From positions 1-42,921 of the forward strand of contig DASYQV010000084.1 of the NCBI GenBank assembly GCA_036005125.1: a stretch of 42,921 nt of DNA, written 5' to 3'. This DNA is from DASYQV01 sp036005125 (GTDB lineage: Bacteria > Acidobacteriota > Vicinamibacteria > Vicinamibacterales > UBA2999). The notes below the pieces were generated by a model, which saw only the letters and a list, made by a program, of their open reading frames with translations, searched no databases and had not been told where the DNA came from. The position numbers and the translations under genes were made by a program. Shown piece after piece: positions 8,801 through 16,101 of the stretch; the stretch's first letter is position 1; each line of letters starts with the position of its first letter.

Positions 8801-9604
8801 CGGGTTGTCGCGCACGTACTGCGCGTACTGACCGACGTTGCTGATTTGATGCAGGCTCATTCGCCGGCCGATGCGGCGGAGGACGGTCGGACGCTTGTAG
8901 TTCGCGAAGTCGTGTCCCGTACGCGTCCTCAAATGCAAGAGAATGTCGCGCAGCGACTGCTCGTCGAAGGAAGCCTGTTCGGTCGGCTGCTCCGGCAACT
9001 GGACGTTCTCGAGGCTGTCCCGGTACGCCATGATCCGCGCCGGCATCTCGGCAACCGGCAGCACATGATCGGCGAGGCCGGTGGCGATCGAATTCAGGGG
9101 CATGTCGGCGTACCCGGCCTCGTTCGGATCCTGCACCAGGCAGATCCCACCTTGTTCCTTCACCCGCTTCAGGCCCATCGAGCCGTTGGCGCCGGTGCCG
9201 GACAGGACCACGCACACCGCTCTCGAATGATGCGAGTCCGCAAGGGTTCGAAAGAAGATGTCCACCGGCGCGCGCCGCTCTTCGAAACGCGTCACCTCGG
9301 AACAGGCGAGGTAGCCGCCCTCCATCGACAGGCTGCGCTGCGGTGGGGTGACGTACACGTGATTGGGCTCTACGCGGACCCGGCCCTGGACCTGATTCAC
9401 GGGAATTCCCGACGAGACCTGAAGCACCTCGGCAAGCCGGCTCTCGTGCTGGGGCGAGAGGTGGAGCACGACCACGAACGACATGCCGCTGTCGCGCGGC
9501 ACCTGTTCGAAGAATCGCTTGATCGCTTGAATGCCGCCGGCGGAGGCGCCGATGCCGACAACGACGAAATCGGCGCTGTATGTCGTTCTTGCTTCCTCGG
9601 CCAT
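5882..9604 (-). CDS. CheB–CheR–PAS–PAS–histidine kinase fusion protein
   Basis: 1240 residues. CheB methylesterase-like domain at about 13-195 (GIGASAGG with Ser21, His48); CheR SAM-dependent methyltransferase-like domain at about 220-490 (GCATGEEAYS); a long Glu-rich coiled coil at about 640-730 (LKASNEELQAMNEELRS); PAS at about 735-850 and 850-965; HisKA_3 at about 1015-1088 with ARDLHDQLGQ; HATPase at about 1125-1220 ending in GKGTTIFVQAP. No receiver domain and no membrane segment, so cytosolic. The CheB catalytic Asp position is Asn140 (SGTGANGSMG). The HisKA_3 class normally pairs with NarL-type regulators, and one is divergent 44 bases away. Start: ATG at 9602-9604, where a TATACT sits just upstream; a GTG at 9635-9637 would add 11 residues. 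Confidence 0.9.
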   Translation of the reverse strand: MAEEARTTYSADFVVVGIGASAGGIQAIKRFFEQVPRDSGMSFVVVLHLSPQHESRLAEVLQVSSGIPVNQVQGRVRVEPNHVYVTPPQRSLSMEGGYLACSEVTRFEERRAPVDIFFRTLADSHHSRAVCVVLSGTGANGSMGLKRVKEQGGICLVQDPNEAGYADMPLNSIATGLADHVLPVAEMPARIMAYRDSLENVQLPEQPTEQASFDEQSLRDILLHLRTRTGHDFANYKRPTVLRRIGRRMSLHQISNVGQYAQYVRDNPQELQGLLKDLLISVTNFFRDREAFETLERLVIPRLFARKSEEDQVRVWIVGCATGEEAYSIGMLLAEYETALTTSPPSIQVFATDIDAAAIAAARQGIYTLNDAADVSPERLRRFFSREGESYRVRQELREMILFADHNVIKDPPFSHLDLVTCRNLLIYLNRTAQQRVMEVMHFALNPGGYLFLGSSESIEGSGDLFVTVDKDAHIFESRAVATRFAVGDVSLLSRAETHASRQHILEDKVRPKLSVGNLHQRLLEQYAPPSIVVNEEHDIMHLSEHAGRYLQYAGGEPTHNLLKAIRPELRIELRTAFYQAAQRRTSVETSAIGVRIEDRSVLVKTCVRPVLREDDTARGFFLVLFQEIEGAPFPAEVVASVSSGDAVGHLEDELVHLKAQLNATVERHETQAEELKASNEELQAMNEELRSAAEELETSKEELQSVNEELHTVNQELKIRIEEQTQANDDIRNLINSTEFATIFLDRGSRIKLFTLHAREIFTVLPSDRGRPLSDMASSLVDVNLQADIDRVLEHLERVEREVRTRDGRWYLMRVVPYRTSEDRIDGVVLTFVDITTHRRTEEQLRRSEGRLSLIMDSVTDAAIFTVDAKGRINSWNPGAARVFGFEEQEALGQSMTMLFTPQDRSEGIFLEEMRRADVEGRLCDERWHVRKDGSRFLASGVLEPLRDASGMVVGYVRIARDLTERKRWEDSLREAHAETEAQIEHRTSELAAANVALGVELNDRRQAEEQVRGLMRRLITVQEDERRVIARDLHDQLGQVVAGLRLKIDGLNQMAANHGTLQAAIENVQATIAALDRDLDFFTWELRPAALDDLGLVFTLRDFVRQWSKNFGTAADFHTRGLDDTHLGYELETNLYRITQEALNNIHKHASATRVGVILERRDHQVVLIVEDDGVGFERAEKLSRGHDTAIGLLGMQERAAVVGGTIEIETAPGKGTTIFVQAPLSFEANDREGEPPA

Positions 9605-9648
9605 GAGCGTAGTATAGGGGTTTCTGGAGCGCTTCACTCGAGCACGTC

Positions 9649-10305
9649 ATGGCCAAGCTCCGTATCCTGCTCGCCGATGATCACGAGACCGTTCGGGAGG
9701 GTCTGAAGGCCATTCTGAATGCCCAAGCGGACATGGAGGTCATCGCCGAAGCCGCCGACGGGAGCGCCGCCGTGGCCGAAGCCCGCAAGCTGAGACCGGA
9801 TGTCGTGGTCATGGACGTGTCGATGCCTCACGTGAACGGCCTCGAGGCCACGGAGGCCATGAAGGCGTCCTGCCCGGAGGTCCGGGTCCTGACGCTGACG
9901 CGGCACGCCGATGACGGATATCTCCAGCAGCTGCTGGTCGCAGGCGCCTCCGGCTACGTCCTGAAGCAGAGCCGCGCGGCGGAGATCCTTCATGCGATTC
10001 GCGCGGTTGCCGCCGGCGGAACGTACATCGATCCGACGATCGCGGACAGGCTGGTCGCCAATCTCGGTGGCCGTGCGCAGCGCTCGGCGGCGGGAACCGG
10101 CAAGACCGGCTTGAGCGCGCGGGAGGAGGAGGTCCTGCGGCTGGTGGCGTGGGGTTACAGTAACAAGGAGATTGCCCTGCGACTCGACCTCAGCGTGAAG
10201 ACGATCGAGTCACACAAGGCCAACGGGACCCAGAAGCTCGGACTGCACAACCGGATAGACATTGTCAGATTCGCGCTCCTTCACGGCTGGTTGCGGGATG
10301 TCTGA
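9649..10305 (+). CDS. NarL/FixJ-family response regulator
   Basis: 218 residues: an N-terminal receiver domain with the acidic pair Asp10-Asp11 and phosphoacceptor Asp56 (VVVMDVSMP), and a C-terminal LuxR-type helix-turn-helix at about 155-215 (LSAREEEVLRLVAWGYSNKE, then LSVKTIESHK). It is a cytosolic DNA-binding transcription factor. The divergent HisKA_3 kinase gene is the obvious partner. The intergenic gap is only about 44 bases, so the two promoters must overlap. No strong Shine-Dalgarno. Targets are unknown. Confidence 0.92.
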   Translation: MAKLRILLADDHETVREGLKAILNAQADMEVIAEAADGSAAVAEARKLRPDVVVMDVSMPHVNGLEATEAMKASCPEVRVLTLTRHADDGYLQQLLVAGASGYVLKQSRAAEILHAIRAVAAGGTYIDPTIADRLVANLGGRAQRSAAGTGKTGLSAREEEVLRLVAWGYSNKEIALRLDLSVKTIESHKANGTQKLGLHNRIDIVRFALLHGWLRDV

Positions 10306-10317
10306 CGCCCGTCGATC

Positions 10318-10352
10318 ATTCATGATTCACGATTCATGATTCATGATTGATT
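10318..10352. repeat. ATTCATG heptad tract between convergent genes
   Basis: Four to five consecutive 7-base units (ATTCATG ATTCACG ATTCATG ATTCATG ATTGATT) in the 45-base gap between the NarL-type regulator and the convergent cheB paralog. The tract runs into the TAA stop of the cheB gene. Confidence 0.8.
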
Positions 10353-11358
10353 ACGACTTCGCCGCGCCGAGCGCCTCGCGCGCTGCCATGACCTGACGCA
10401 CGGTATCGGATTGCCGGCGCGCCTCGACGGCTTGCGCAGTGAGGGCCTCACGAGCACTCGCCTTGGCATCGTCGCCGAGATGCTGCGACAGATGCTGCAG
10501 CAGCAACGCTCCTTCATCGAGCGCGCGTACGGCAATCCAGAGCGCGTCCTCGATCCCTTGCCTCATGGCCGACACCAGGCTGTCTGGTGAAAAGGCGTGT
10601 CCCGTGTGACACCGGTACCGCGCCGGGTAGGCCTCTTTCAGCCGCAGCAGCACGCCGTGGCACTCGGGACAGGAAAATGGCGAGGGATCGCCGATGCCCT
10701 CGATCCCCGCGTAAAAGGGATGCTCTTCCCTTGCAATCCTTATTTCGACGTCGAGGTCGTGCGGCACCGCGATGCGCTTCTGTTCCGGGACGGGCGTTGC
10801 GACGAGCCGGACGAGAAGCGGCGCAATCTCCGACAAGGACACGCAATAGTCCACGTCGACATGCCTGGCCGCGCTTGCCGGCATCGAGGGAAACAAGGCG
10901 TCAGCGGGATCCTGCACGATCGCGACGCCGCCCAGGCGTTTGAGCGCCCACAGTCCTGCGGTTCCATCGTCGAGATCCCCCGTCATCACCACGCCAATCG
11001 CCGCCGGCCCGTACACCTGTGCAGCGGAACGAAACAGCGGATCGATAGCGGGACGAAAGCGATTCTCTTTTGGTCCCTTGCTGGTCCGCAGGCTTCCAGG
11101 CTCAACAATTAGATGGCTGTCGGGTGGCGCAACGAAGATTCGACGATCCTCGAGCCGCATACCCGTCATTGCGGATACGGCTGGAAGCGGGCCTGCACGG
11201 CTCAGGATGCCGGCCAGTATTGCCGGTGCATCCGCCGCCGTATGGAGCACGACGCACACCGCAGCCGCAAAATCGCCCGGCAATCCTGCAGCCACTACGC
11301 GCAGAGCTTCCAGTCCCCCGGCGGACGTGCCGATCACGACGATGCGTTTGGCCGTCAT
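10351..11358 (-). CDS. Stand-alone CheB-type methylesterase with C-terminal Cys/His cluster
   Basis: 335 residues. CheB catalytic domain at 1-190 with Ser12 (VIGTSAGG), His39 (VVLHTAAD) and Asp131 (GDLDDGTAG), all three triad positions intact. There is no N-terminal receiver domain. The C-terminal part has FSCPECHGVL and YRCHTGHAF, a Cys/His cluster likely to bind zinc, followed by a helical tail. A paralog of the same layout lies at 14819-15823. With no receptors, CheA or CheW nearby, the role is probably non-chemotactic protein-glutamate deesterification or deamidation. Its ATG abuts structured element copy 3. Confidence 0.88.
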   Translation of the reverse strand: MTAKRIVVIGTSAGGLEALRVVAAGLPGDFAAAVCVVLHTAADAPAILAGILSRAGPLPAVSAMTGMRLEDRRIFVAPPDSHLIVEPGSLRTSKGPKENRFRPAIDPLFRSAAQVYGPAAIGVVMTGDLDDGTAGLWALKRLGGVAIVQDPADALFPSMPASAARHVDVDYCVSLSEIAPLLVRLVATPVPEQKRIAVPHDLDVEIRIAREEHPFYAGIEGIGDPSPFSCPECHGVLLRLKEAYPARYRCHTGHAFSPDSLVSAMRQGIEDALWIAVRALDEGALLLQHLSQHLGDDAKASAREALTAQAVEARRQSDTVRQVMAAREALGAAKS

Positions 11359-11361
11359 TAG

Positions 11362-11525
11362 ACCGCTATGCGCCTCGTTGCACAGATTTTGTACTGGCTG
11401 CGGGCCGCATGGCGGTCCCGCCGCCCTGAGTGCCGTCGAAAGGCGGAACGCGCCAAAGCAGACACTGTCGACCAGCCAAGGGCCCTGACGGAGATGTCAG
11501 AGGGCCGAGCCCCGGGCTGGCTCGC
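11362..11525 (+). ncRNA. Structured element copy 3, abutting the cheB start
   Basis: Shares blocks with the other two copies: CTATGCG, ATTTTGTACT, a CCGCAT arm, a GGCG/CGCGCC hairpin, AAAGCAGACACTG and GACCAGCC. The stem GGGCCCTGAC / GTCAGAGGGCC (about 11480-11505) and an outer CCAGCC/GGCTGG stem occupy the place of the other copies' AACCAG/CTGGTT stems with different sequence. It begins about four bases from the cheB ATG, so read on the minus strand it would form the cheB 5' leader with the ribosome site near a hairpin arm. The sense strand is not established. Confidence 0.45.
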
Positions 11526-12033
11526 CGCTGCAAATGGAGCGCCGCCGCGTCGCAGGTTCATACCCCCTCTACCCCATGGTTGAGGTACTCAGGGAATTCC
11601 CGGGGAGGGGAGTGATCTTCCGGATGTTCGCGGTCGAGGCGATTGAAGATCCTTACCCCTGACGTCATAAACGGTCGCGTTCTTCGCCAGCTCCAGCGTT
11701 CGACCGATGTCCGCGTAGAGCCGAATGGTCGTCAGCCATGGACGCTCATAGTCATCGATACGAGCGGTGCTCGCCGGCAGCACGTGGAACGATCGAAAAC
11801 GATACCCACGCACGTTCAGGCGGGAGGGTACTACACATTACACGCCGGGCGCGCGGCAAAGGCTGCCGGCTCGCGGCCGGGTCGCCGACGCGGCGGTCGG
11901 TCGCTGCCGGCGTGTCCGTCCACGGGCGCCGGAGCGGACGATGACGGGCGCGATCGACAGCTCATCGCAACAGATGGTTATCCGAGACGCGCCGCCAGCG
12001 ATCGGGACGACCGCGGCGGTGGGGGTATGAGGA
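11526..12033. other. Intergenic region, no supported gene
   Basis: About 500 bases between structured element copy 3 and the receiver/zinc-ribbon gene. A 74-codon minus-strand frame (11589-11813, GTG start) has somewhat protein-like composition but no Shine-Dalgarno and no recognisable family. Otherwise I see only a GGGAATTCCC palindrome at about 11590-11600 and general GC-rich sequence. Confidence 0.4.
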
Positions 12034-12630
12034 ATGACCTTACAAATGGTTCCACCGTCACCGCTCTCTTCTACGGCGCGATCGCAATCGGCCGCCGCCA
12101 GCGCGCCAGCCATCGTCGTGCTCCTGGCGATTGCCGAAAGCGACGTGAGCCGCTATCCAACTGACACGTTCACGATTTTGAGGGCTCACACGACCGCTGA
12201 TGCCATCCAAGCAATCCAGGGTGTCCGGCCTCGTGTCCTCGCGATCGACTGGGATCTACCGTCCCTCGACGGAATCGCCGTCTGCCGCGCAGCGGCAGAG
12301 CTCGCCTCGGCGACGATGCTCGTCACGACCGAGCGGGTGGAGCGCGTCCCGGCTGCGATCAAGGCCGGCTGCCAGTCGGTGCTGCTCAAGCCGTTTTCTC
12401 TCAACCTCGCCGCAGCGCGGCTCGGGCGGCTGTACCGCGAAGTCGCGGTGTCCATGTCGCCAGCAGTGCGCGCGGTTGTCGAACGTGGAACCAACCGTAC
12501 ATGGCCGCGTACGACGTGTCCTCGTTGTGGCACTGGAGGCGCGACCAGCTTCGATCATTCGAGCTATCGCAGAACATGGTATGCGTGCCTGGATTGCGAG
12601 CACGTCTGGCTCGGAGCCCGTCAGGAATGA
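12034..12630 (+). CDS. Receiver-domain protein with C-terminal zinc ribbon
   Basis: 198 residues. A receiver-like domain at about 25-135 has phosphoacceptor Asp72 (AIDWDLPSLDG), Thr98/Thr99 and Lys119 (LLKPF). A Ser/Ala-rich N-terminal extension precedes it. The C-terminus carries CPRC (Cys162, Cys165) and CLDC (Cys185, Cys188), a four-Cys zinc ribbon. There is no classical DNA-binding output domain, so output may be protein or nucleic-acid contact through the ribbon. It is followed 33 bases later by a GAF histidine kinase on the same strand, a likely partner. Confidence 0.8.
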   Translation: MTLQMVPPSPLSSTARSQSAAASAPAIVVLLAIAESDVSRYPTDTFTILRAHTTADAIQAIQGVRPRVLAIDWDLPSLDGIAVCRAAAELASATMLVTTERVERVPAAIKAGCQSVLLKPFSLNLAAARLGRLYREVAVSMSPAVRAVVERGTNRTWPRTTCPRCGTGGATSFDHSSYRRTWYACLDCEHVWLGARQE

Positions 12631-12663
12631 ACGGACGGCGCAGAGGCGGCAGCGCCGCGCACC

Positions 12664-13983
12664 GTGCGATTGGTAGCTCACATGCAGGATCCCGCGCGCG
12701 AGGAAGGAGTCGATTCGCCGACCGGAGTCCTTGGCGCGCTCGCACGCGTGCACGAGCAAGGAGTACGGTATGCCCATGGCGAAGATGCGATCCGTCTCCT
12801 CGACGAAACGCTCGCGGCGGTGATGCCGCTTCTCCACGCAGATGGCGGCTGGGTCCACGTCGTCAATGCCCAGACGAAACCACACGTCGTCGTGTATCGC
12901 AACTGCACTCAGGACCTGGCGGGCCTGTGTGACTCCATAATCAACCAGCACCTCACGCCCGCGTCGGCTCTCGCGGGGAACGACCTGGTCATCGTCGAGG
13001 ACCTGCGGACGTGCTCCGAGCCGCTCCGGAGCGCGCTGATGAACGCGCAGGCCGTGTCGTTTCACTGGATGCCGCTCCTCGGGCGGGATCGCGAGATGTT
13101 GGGCGCGATCTCGACCTTCTCTCGAACGTTTCGTCGCCCCACCGGAGCGGAGCGGCAGTGGGTGAAGCTGCTGGCGCGCCACGCGGCGGACTTCATGGAG
13201 TGCAGGCGCGCTTTTCAGCCGCTGCAGCAGGGTGCAGTTCGCGATCGGCAGGCGCGCATCCAGGCTGAAGCCGCCAACAGCAGGAAGGTTCAATTCCTGG
13301 CGATGCTGTCGCACGAGCTGCGGCAGCCGCTGGCGGCGGCGCTTGCCGCCGTCGAAGTGCAGAAGCACAGCCCCACCACGGAGCGTCGCGCGCGGGCGGC
13401 CGAAGTGATCGAGCAGCAGCTCCGGCAGATGCTGCGGCTCGTCGACGATCTCCGGGATGTGACACACGTCAGCCAGGGGACCATGAGGCTGCACCGCGAG
13501 CGCGTCGATTTGCGCGTTATCGTGCGGCGGGCGACCGAGATGACGCAGGCCAGGTTCAACGACAAGCGTCACAGCATGACGATCGAGCTCTGCCCGGATC
13601 CCGCGTGGGTGTCGGCTGACGAGGCGCGGATGACGCAGGTGTTCTCCAATCTGCTGCAGAATGCTGCGGCGTACACGCCGCCCGATGGTCGAATCGCCGT
13701 GTGGCTCACGACTTGCGACGGCCACGTGTCTTTCCGCCTTCGTGACAACGGAATCGGGATTCCCTCGGACGCATTGAGCCGGATCTTCGAGGCGTACCAG
13801 CGCGGCCCGCAGACGAACGATTCCGTCGGCCTCGGCATAGGACTGGCGGTCGTTCGACGATTGGTGGAGCTGCACGGCGGCACCGTGACCGCGGCGAGCG
13901 ATGGCGATGGACAAGGCAGTGAATTCGTCGTGACGCTTCCGGCGGCGCCGGAGGGCTCCGGTCAGTCGGCTTCGCCGTCGTGA
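12664..13983 (+). CDS. GAF-domain histidine kinase
   Basis: 439 residues from the GTG at 12664; an ATG at 12682 is an equally possible start. GAF-type sensor at about 30-185, then HisKA with SHELRQPLAA (His217), then HATPase with the N box (VFSNLLQNAAAYTP), G1 (DNGIGIP) and G2 (GLGIGLAVV) motifs. No membrane segments, so it is a soluble sensor. It probably forms an operon with the receiver/zinc-ribbon gene just upstream. Confidence 0.88.
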   Translation: MRLVAHMQDPAREEGVDSPTGVLGALARVHEQGVRYAHGEDAIRLLDETLAAVMPLLHADGGWVHVVNAQTKPHVVVYRNCTQDLAGLCDSIINQHLTPASALAGNDLVIVEDLRTCSEPLRSALMNAQAVSFHWMPLLGRDREMLGAISTFSRTFRRPTGAERQWVKLLARHAADFMECRRAFQPLQQGAVRDRQARIQAEAANSRKVQFLAMLSHELRQPLAAALAAVEVQKHSPTTERRARAAEVIEQQLRQMLRLVDDLRDVTHVSQGTMRLHRERVDLRVIVRRATEMTQARFNDKRHSMTIELCPDPAWVSADEARMTQVFSNLLQNAAAYTPPDGRIAVWLTTCDGHVSFRLRDNGIGIPSDALSRIFEAYQRGPQTNDSVGLGIGLAVVRRLVELHGGTVTAASDGDGQGSEFVVTLPAAPEGSGQSASPS

Positions 13984-14071
13984 GATCGCAGCCGAGTCCC
14001 AACGAGGCTCCGCTCAGACCATCGAGCATGTGAGGTGTGCGCTCCGCCTCGCTGGAAACAGTGTTAATTTT

Positions 14072-14090
14072 GCCCCGCCTTCGGCGGGGC
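14072..14090. terminator. GC-rich hairpin downstream of the GAF kinase
   Basis: Perfect stem GCCCCGCC-TTC-GGCGGGGC about 90 bases after the kinase stop. There is a T-rich run before it (TTAATTTT) but none after it on the plus strand, so read on the minus strand it looks like an intrinsic terminator (hairpin followed by AAAATTAA). Termination is plausible, not shown. Confidence 0.4.
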
Positions 14091-14092
14091 GC

Positions 14093-14156
14093 GACGCCTT
14101 GATGGCCGTTCGGAAAACTTGACTCATTTGCAAGGAATTGTGGCCATCAAGGCGTC
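14093..14156. repeat. 15-bp perfect inverted repeat with 34-base spacer
   Basis: GACGCCTTGATGGCC at 14093-14107 is the exact reverse complement of 14142-14156. The spacer is AT-richer than its surroundings. No open frame is inside, so this is either a structured RNA or a very short mobile or degenerate element. No target-site duplication is evident. Confidence 0.6.
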
Positions 14157-14433
14157 TTGTGTCGGGCAACCGTGCAACGGCCGATGTGAATTCAAACGCG
14201 GGTTACTGTCCATCGGAAATGTGTTCGTGAACCAGGCGTGGCGACCCTTGCGAAACCTTCAGTGATTCGGACAACGCAGCCGAATGCCAGCGGCTCGGCC
14301 GTGGTCTTGCATCCGGCACCGCGCGCTCCTCACTCGTTCGAGTCGGAAGTCGAGCAGCGTTCTTGACGGCAAATTTTCCGATCAGAACCCATTGGTTGTT
14401 CACCGTCCGTTTTCACCCTCGAGGAATGCGTTG

Positions 14434-14718
14434 ATGGAAACCACGACACAGCCCACTACCCAGACACGCCCCGTGAAGGCTTTGTCCGCGCGCCGCGATG
14501 CGGTCCAGTCGAACAAGCCTTCGGCGGCGGAGGCACCAGGCGTCGAGAAGCAATCACCACGCGCCGACATGTCATCCGACGAACCCCGAATCACGCGGAT
14601 TGCGCGGCGGGCTCACGAGCTCTACATGACCCGTGGAAGCAACAATGGGCACGACATCGACGATTGGCTTCAGGCGGAGCGCGAAATAGACGCCGAGACC
14701 GACAGTCGCTCGCGCTGA
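14434..14718 (+). CDS. DUF2934 family small protein
   Basis: 94 residues. The C-terminal half matches the DUF2934 pattern RIARRAHELYMTRG followed by DIDDWLQAEREI; the N-terminal half is a Thr/Gln/Pro/Ala-rich disordered extension. Function unknown; members are common in Acidobacteriota and Proteobacteria. The GAGGAA eight bases upstream fixes this start rather than the longer frame from 14284. It lies 100 bases upstream of a cheB paralog, possibly in the same transcript. Confidence 0.8.
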   Translation: METTTQPTTQTRPVKALSARRDAVQSNKPSAAEAPGVEKQSPRADMSSDEPRITRIARRAHELYMTRGSNNGHDIDDWLQAEREIDAETDSRSR

Positions 14719-14818
14719 AGCGCGACGACCGCCTTGGTCAGCCCCCCGACCAAGTGGCCCATGGCTCCAGGTCGTTTCGAGCCCGCACCCGCCCCCGGCC
14801 GGAGACGACTGACGAGCA

Positions 14819-15823
14819 GTGGCTGTAGAACGAATCGTGGTGATTGGAGCGTCGGCGGGCGGCATCGAAGCCATGACCACGATTGCCGCGGGATTGCCGT
14901 CGAGTTTCGCGGCTCCGATCTGCGTCGTGATCCACAGCGCTCCCAGCTCGCCCGGCACGGTCGACAGGATCCTCGGTCGAGCAGCCGTACTTCCAGTAGC
15001 AACGGCGGCATCGGACGTCCGCGTCGAGCGCGGACATATCTATGTCGCGCCGCTGGACTACCATCTCGTGCTCGAACCGGGACGGCTGCGATTGTCGAAG
15101 GGCCCAAGGGAAAACAGGAGCCGACCTGCCATCGATCCGCTGTTCCGCTCGGCGGCGCAGGTCTACGGTCCCGGTGCAATCGGCGTCATACTGACCGGAA
15201 ACCTGGACGATGGCACGGCCGGACTCTGGGCGGTGAAGGAACGGGGTGGGATCGCCATCGTGCAGGATCCCGCCGACGCGCAGTTCCCCTCGATGCCGGA
15301 GAGTGCGATCCGGCACGTCGCGGTCGACCATGTCCTTCCGGTTTCGGACATGGCGGCCTTGCTCGCACGGCTGGTTGCCGCTCCGGTACGAGAAAGCGAG
15401 GGCGTCATGCCGGACGATCTTCCAATCGAAGTCGATATCGCCAAGGGGCAGAACGCGGTGGACGCGGGAATCGAACGGATCGGCGCCCCCTCGGTGTTTG
15501 CGTGTCCTGAATGCCACGGCGTCCTGCTGCGCATCAAGGAGGGCCACCCGCTCCGATTCCGCTGCCACACGGGACACGCGTACTCCGTGGAGAATCTGGT
15601 TGCCGCCGTGAACGAGGGTATCGAAGAAGCGTTGTGGAGTGCGATGCGCGCCCTGGAGGAAGGGGCGCTGCTCATTCAGCAGTTATCGGATCATGTGCAG
15701 GAGCATCGCGACTCGAGAGCGGCCGAGACGCTCGCCGCCGAGGCGCGGCACGCGCACCAGCACGCGAACACCGTGCGAGGCGTCGCCGTTGCGCGTGCAG
15801 CGCTGAAGACGCCCGAATCGTGA
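14819..15823 (+). CDS. Stand-alone CheB-type methylesterase with C-terminal Cys/His cluster, paralog 2
   Basis: 334 residues, collinear with the 10351-11358 product: Ser12 (VIGASAGG), His39 (VVIHSAP) and Asp131 (GNLDDGTAG), all intact, followed by FACPECHGVL and FRCHTGHAY and a helical C-terminus. Starts at GTG with a weak ribosome site. The two paralogs probably arose by duplication within this signalling block. Like its sibling it lacks a receiver domain, so it is not regulated by direct phosphorylation as in classical CheB. Confidence 0.88.
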   Translation: MAVERIVVIGASAGGIEAMTTIAAGLPSSFAAPICVVIHSAPSSPGTVDRILGRAAVLPVATAASDVRVERGHIYVAPLDYHLVLEPGRLRLSKGPRENRSRPAIDPLFRSAAQVYGPGAIGVILTGNLDDGTAGLWAVKERGGIAIVQDPADAQFPSMPESAIRHVAVDHVLPVSDMAALLARLVAAPVRESEGVMPDDLPIEVDIAKGQNAVDAGIERIGAPSVFACPECHGVLLRIKEGHPLRFRCHTGHAYSVENLVAAVNEGIEEALWSAMRALEEGALLIQQLSDHVQEHRDSRAAETLAAEARHAHQHANTVRGVAVARAALKTPES

Positions 15824-15944
15824 TCGATCGCGACGTCGTCCGCGGCGCACGTCCCGCTCGCCACGCGACGTCGCGGAGCACGGCCATCTGCTTGAGCTCG
15901 TTGTCGTCCAGGTGGTCGAGCTCCCCCCTGCTCGAGTTGCCTGA

Positions 15945-16012
15945 GCCGCACCTGAAGAATCGGCCTACGAAAGGGCGTCCGTAGGCAGGTCTTCAGACCC
16001 GGCGGGTGTCTC
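15945..16012. repeat. Degenerate CGTAGGC hairpin repeat (two half-units)
   Basis: GCCGCACCTGAAGAATCGGC followed by CTACG matches one half of the cloverleaf repeat at 37196-37249 (GCCGCATCTGAAGATGCGGC). CGTAGGCAGGTCTTCAGACC then CGGCGGG matches the other half. Both halves are decayed. They lie in the 278-base gap between the second cheB paralog and the BON gene, where no other feature is seen. Confidence 0.6.
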
Positions 16013-16101
16013 AAGAGTGCTCCGGTGTACATCCTGCAACGTGGCGCCCCGGCACTCCGTTTGCGACACATCTGCTCTACAGACACTGGAGGAAAGACCT
16101 C

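Larger units (their letters stand above)
13984..14433. other. Intergenic region with two hairpins
   Basis: 450 bases with no supported gene. It contains a 19-base GCCCCGCC/GGCGGGGC hairpin and a 15-bp inverted repeat (both listed). The last 30 bases hold the ribosome site of the DUF2934 gene. Nothing else is recognised. Confidence 0.5.

Noticed and set aside
9605..9648. Leaderless promoter for the fusion kinase (TATACT at 9611-9616, minus strand)
   Set aside because: The -10-like hexamer is well placed for a transcript starting at the ATG, but no -35 match is present; not strong enough to list.
11540..11580. tRNA-like GCAGGTTCATACCCC stretch
   Set aside because: No acceptor stem, D arm or anticodon arm can be fitted around it.
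11589..11813. 74-codon minus-strand frame
   Set aside because: GTG start without a ribosome site, no family, and a low-complexity end; not enough to call a gene.
15831..15944. Possible small gene after the second cheB paralog
   Set aside because: Frames here have no ribosome site and run into the decayed repeat at 15945-16012.
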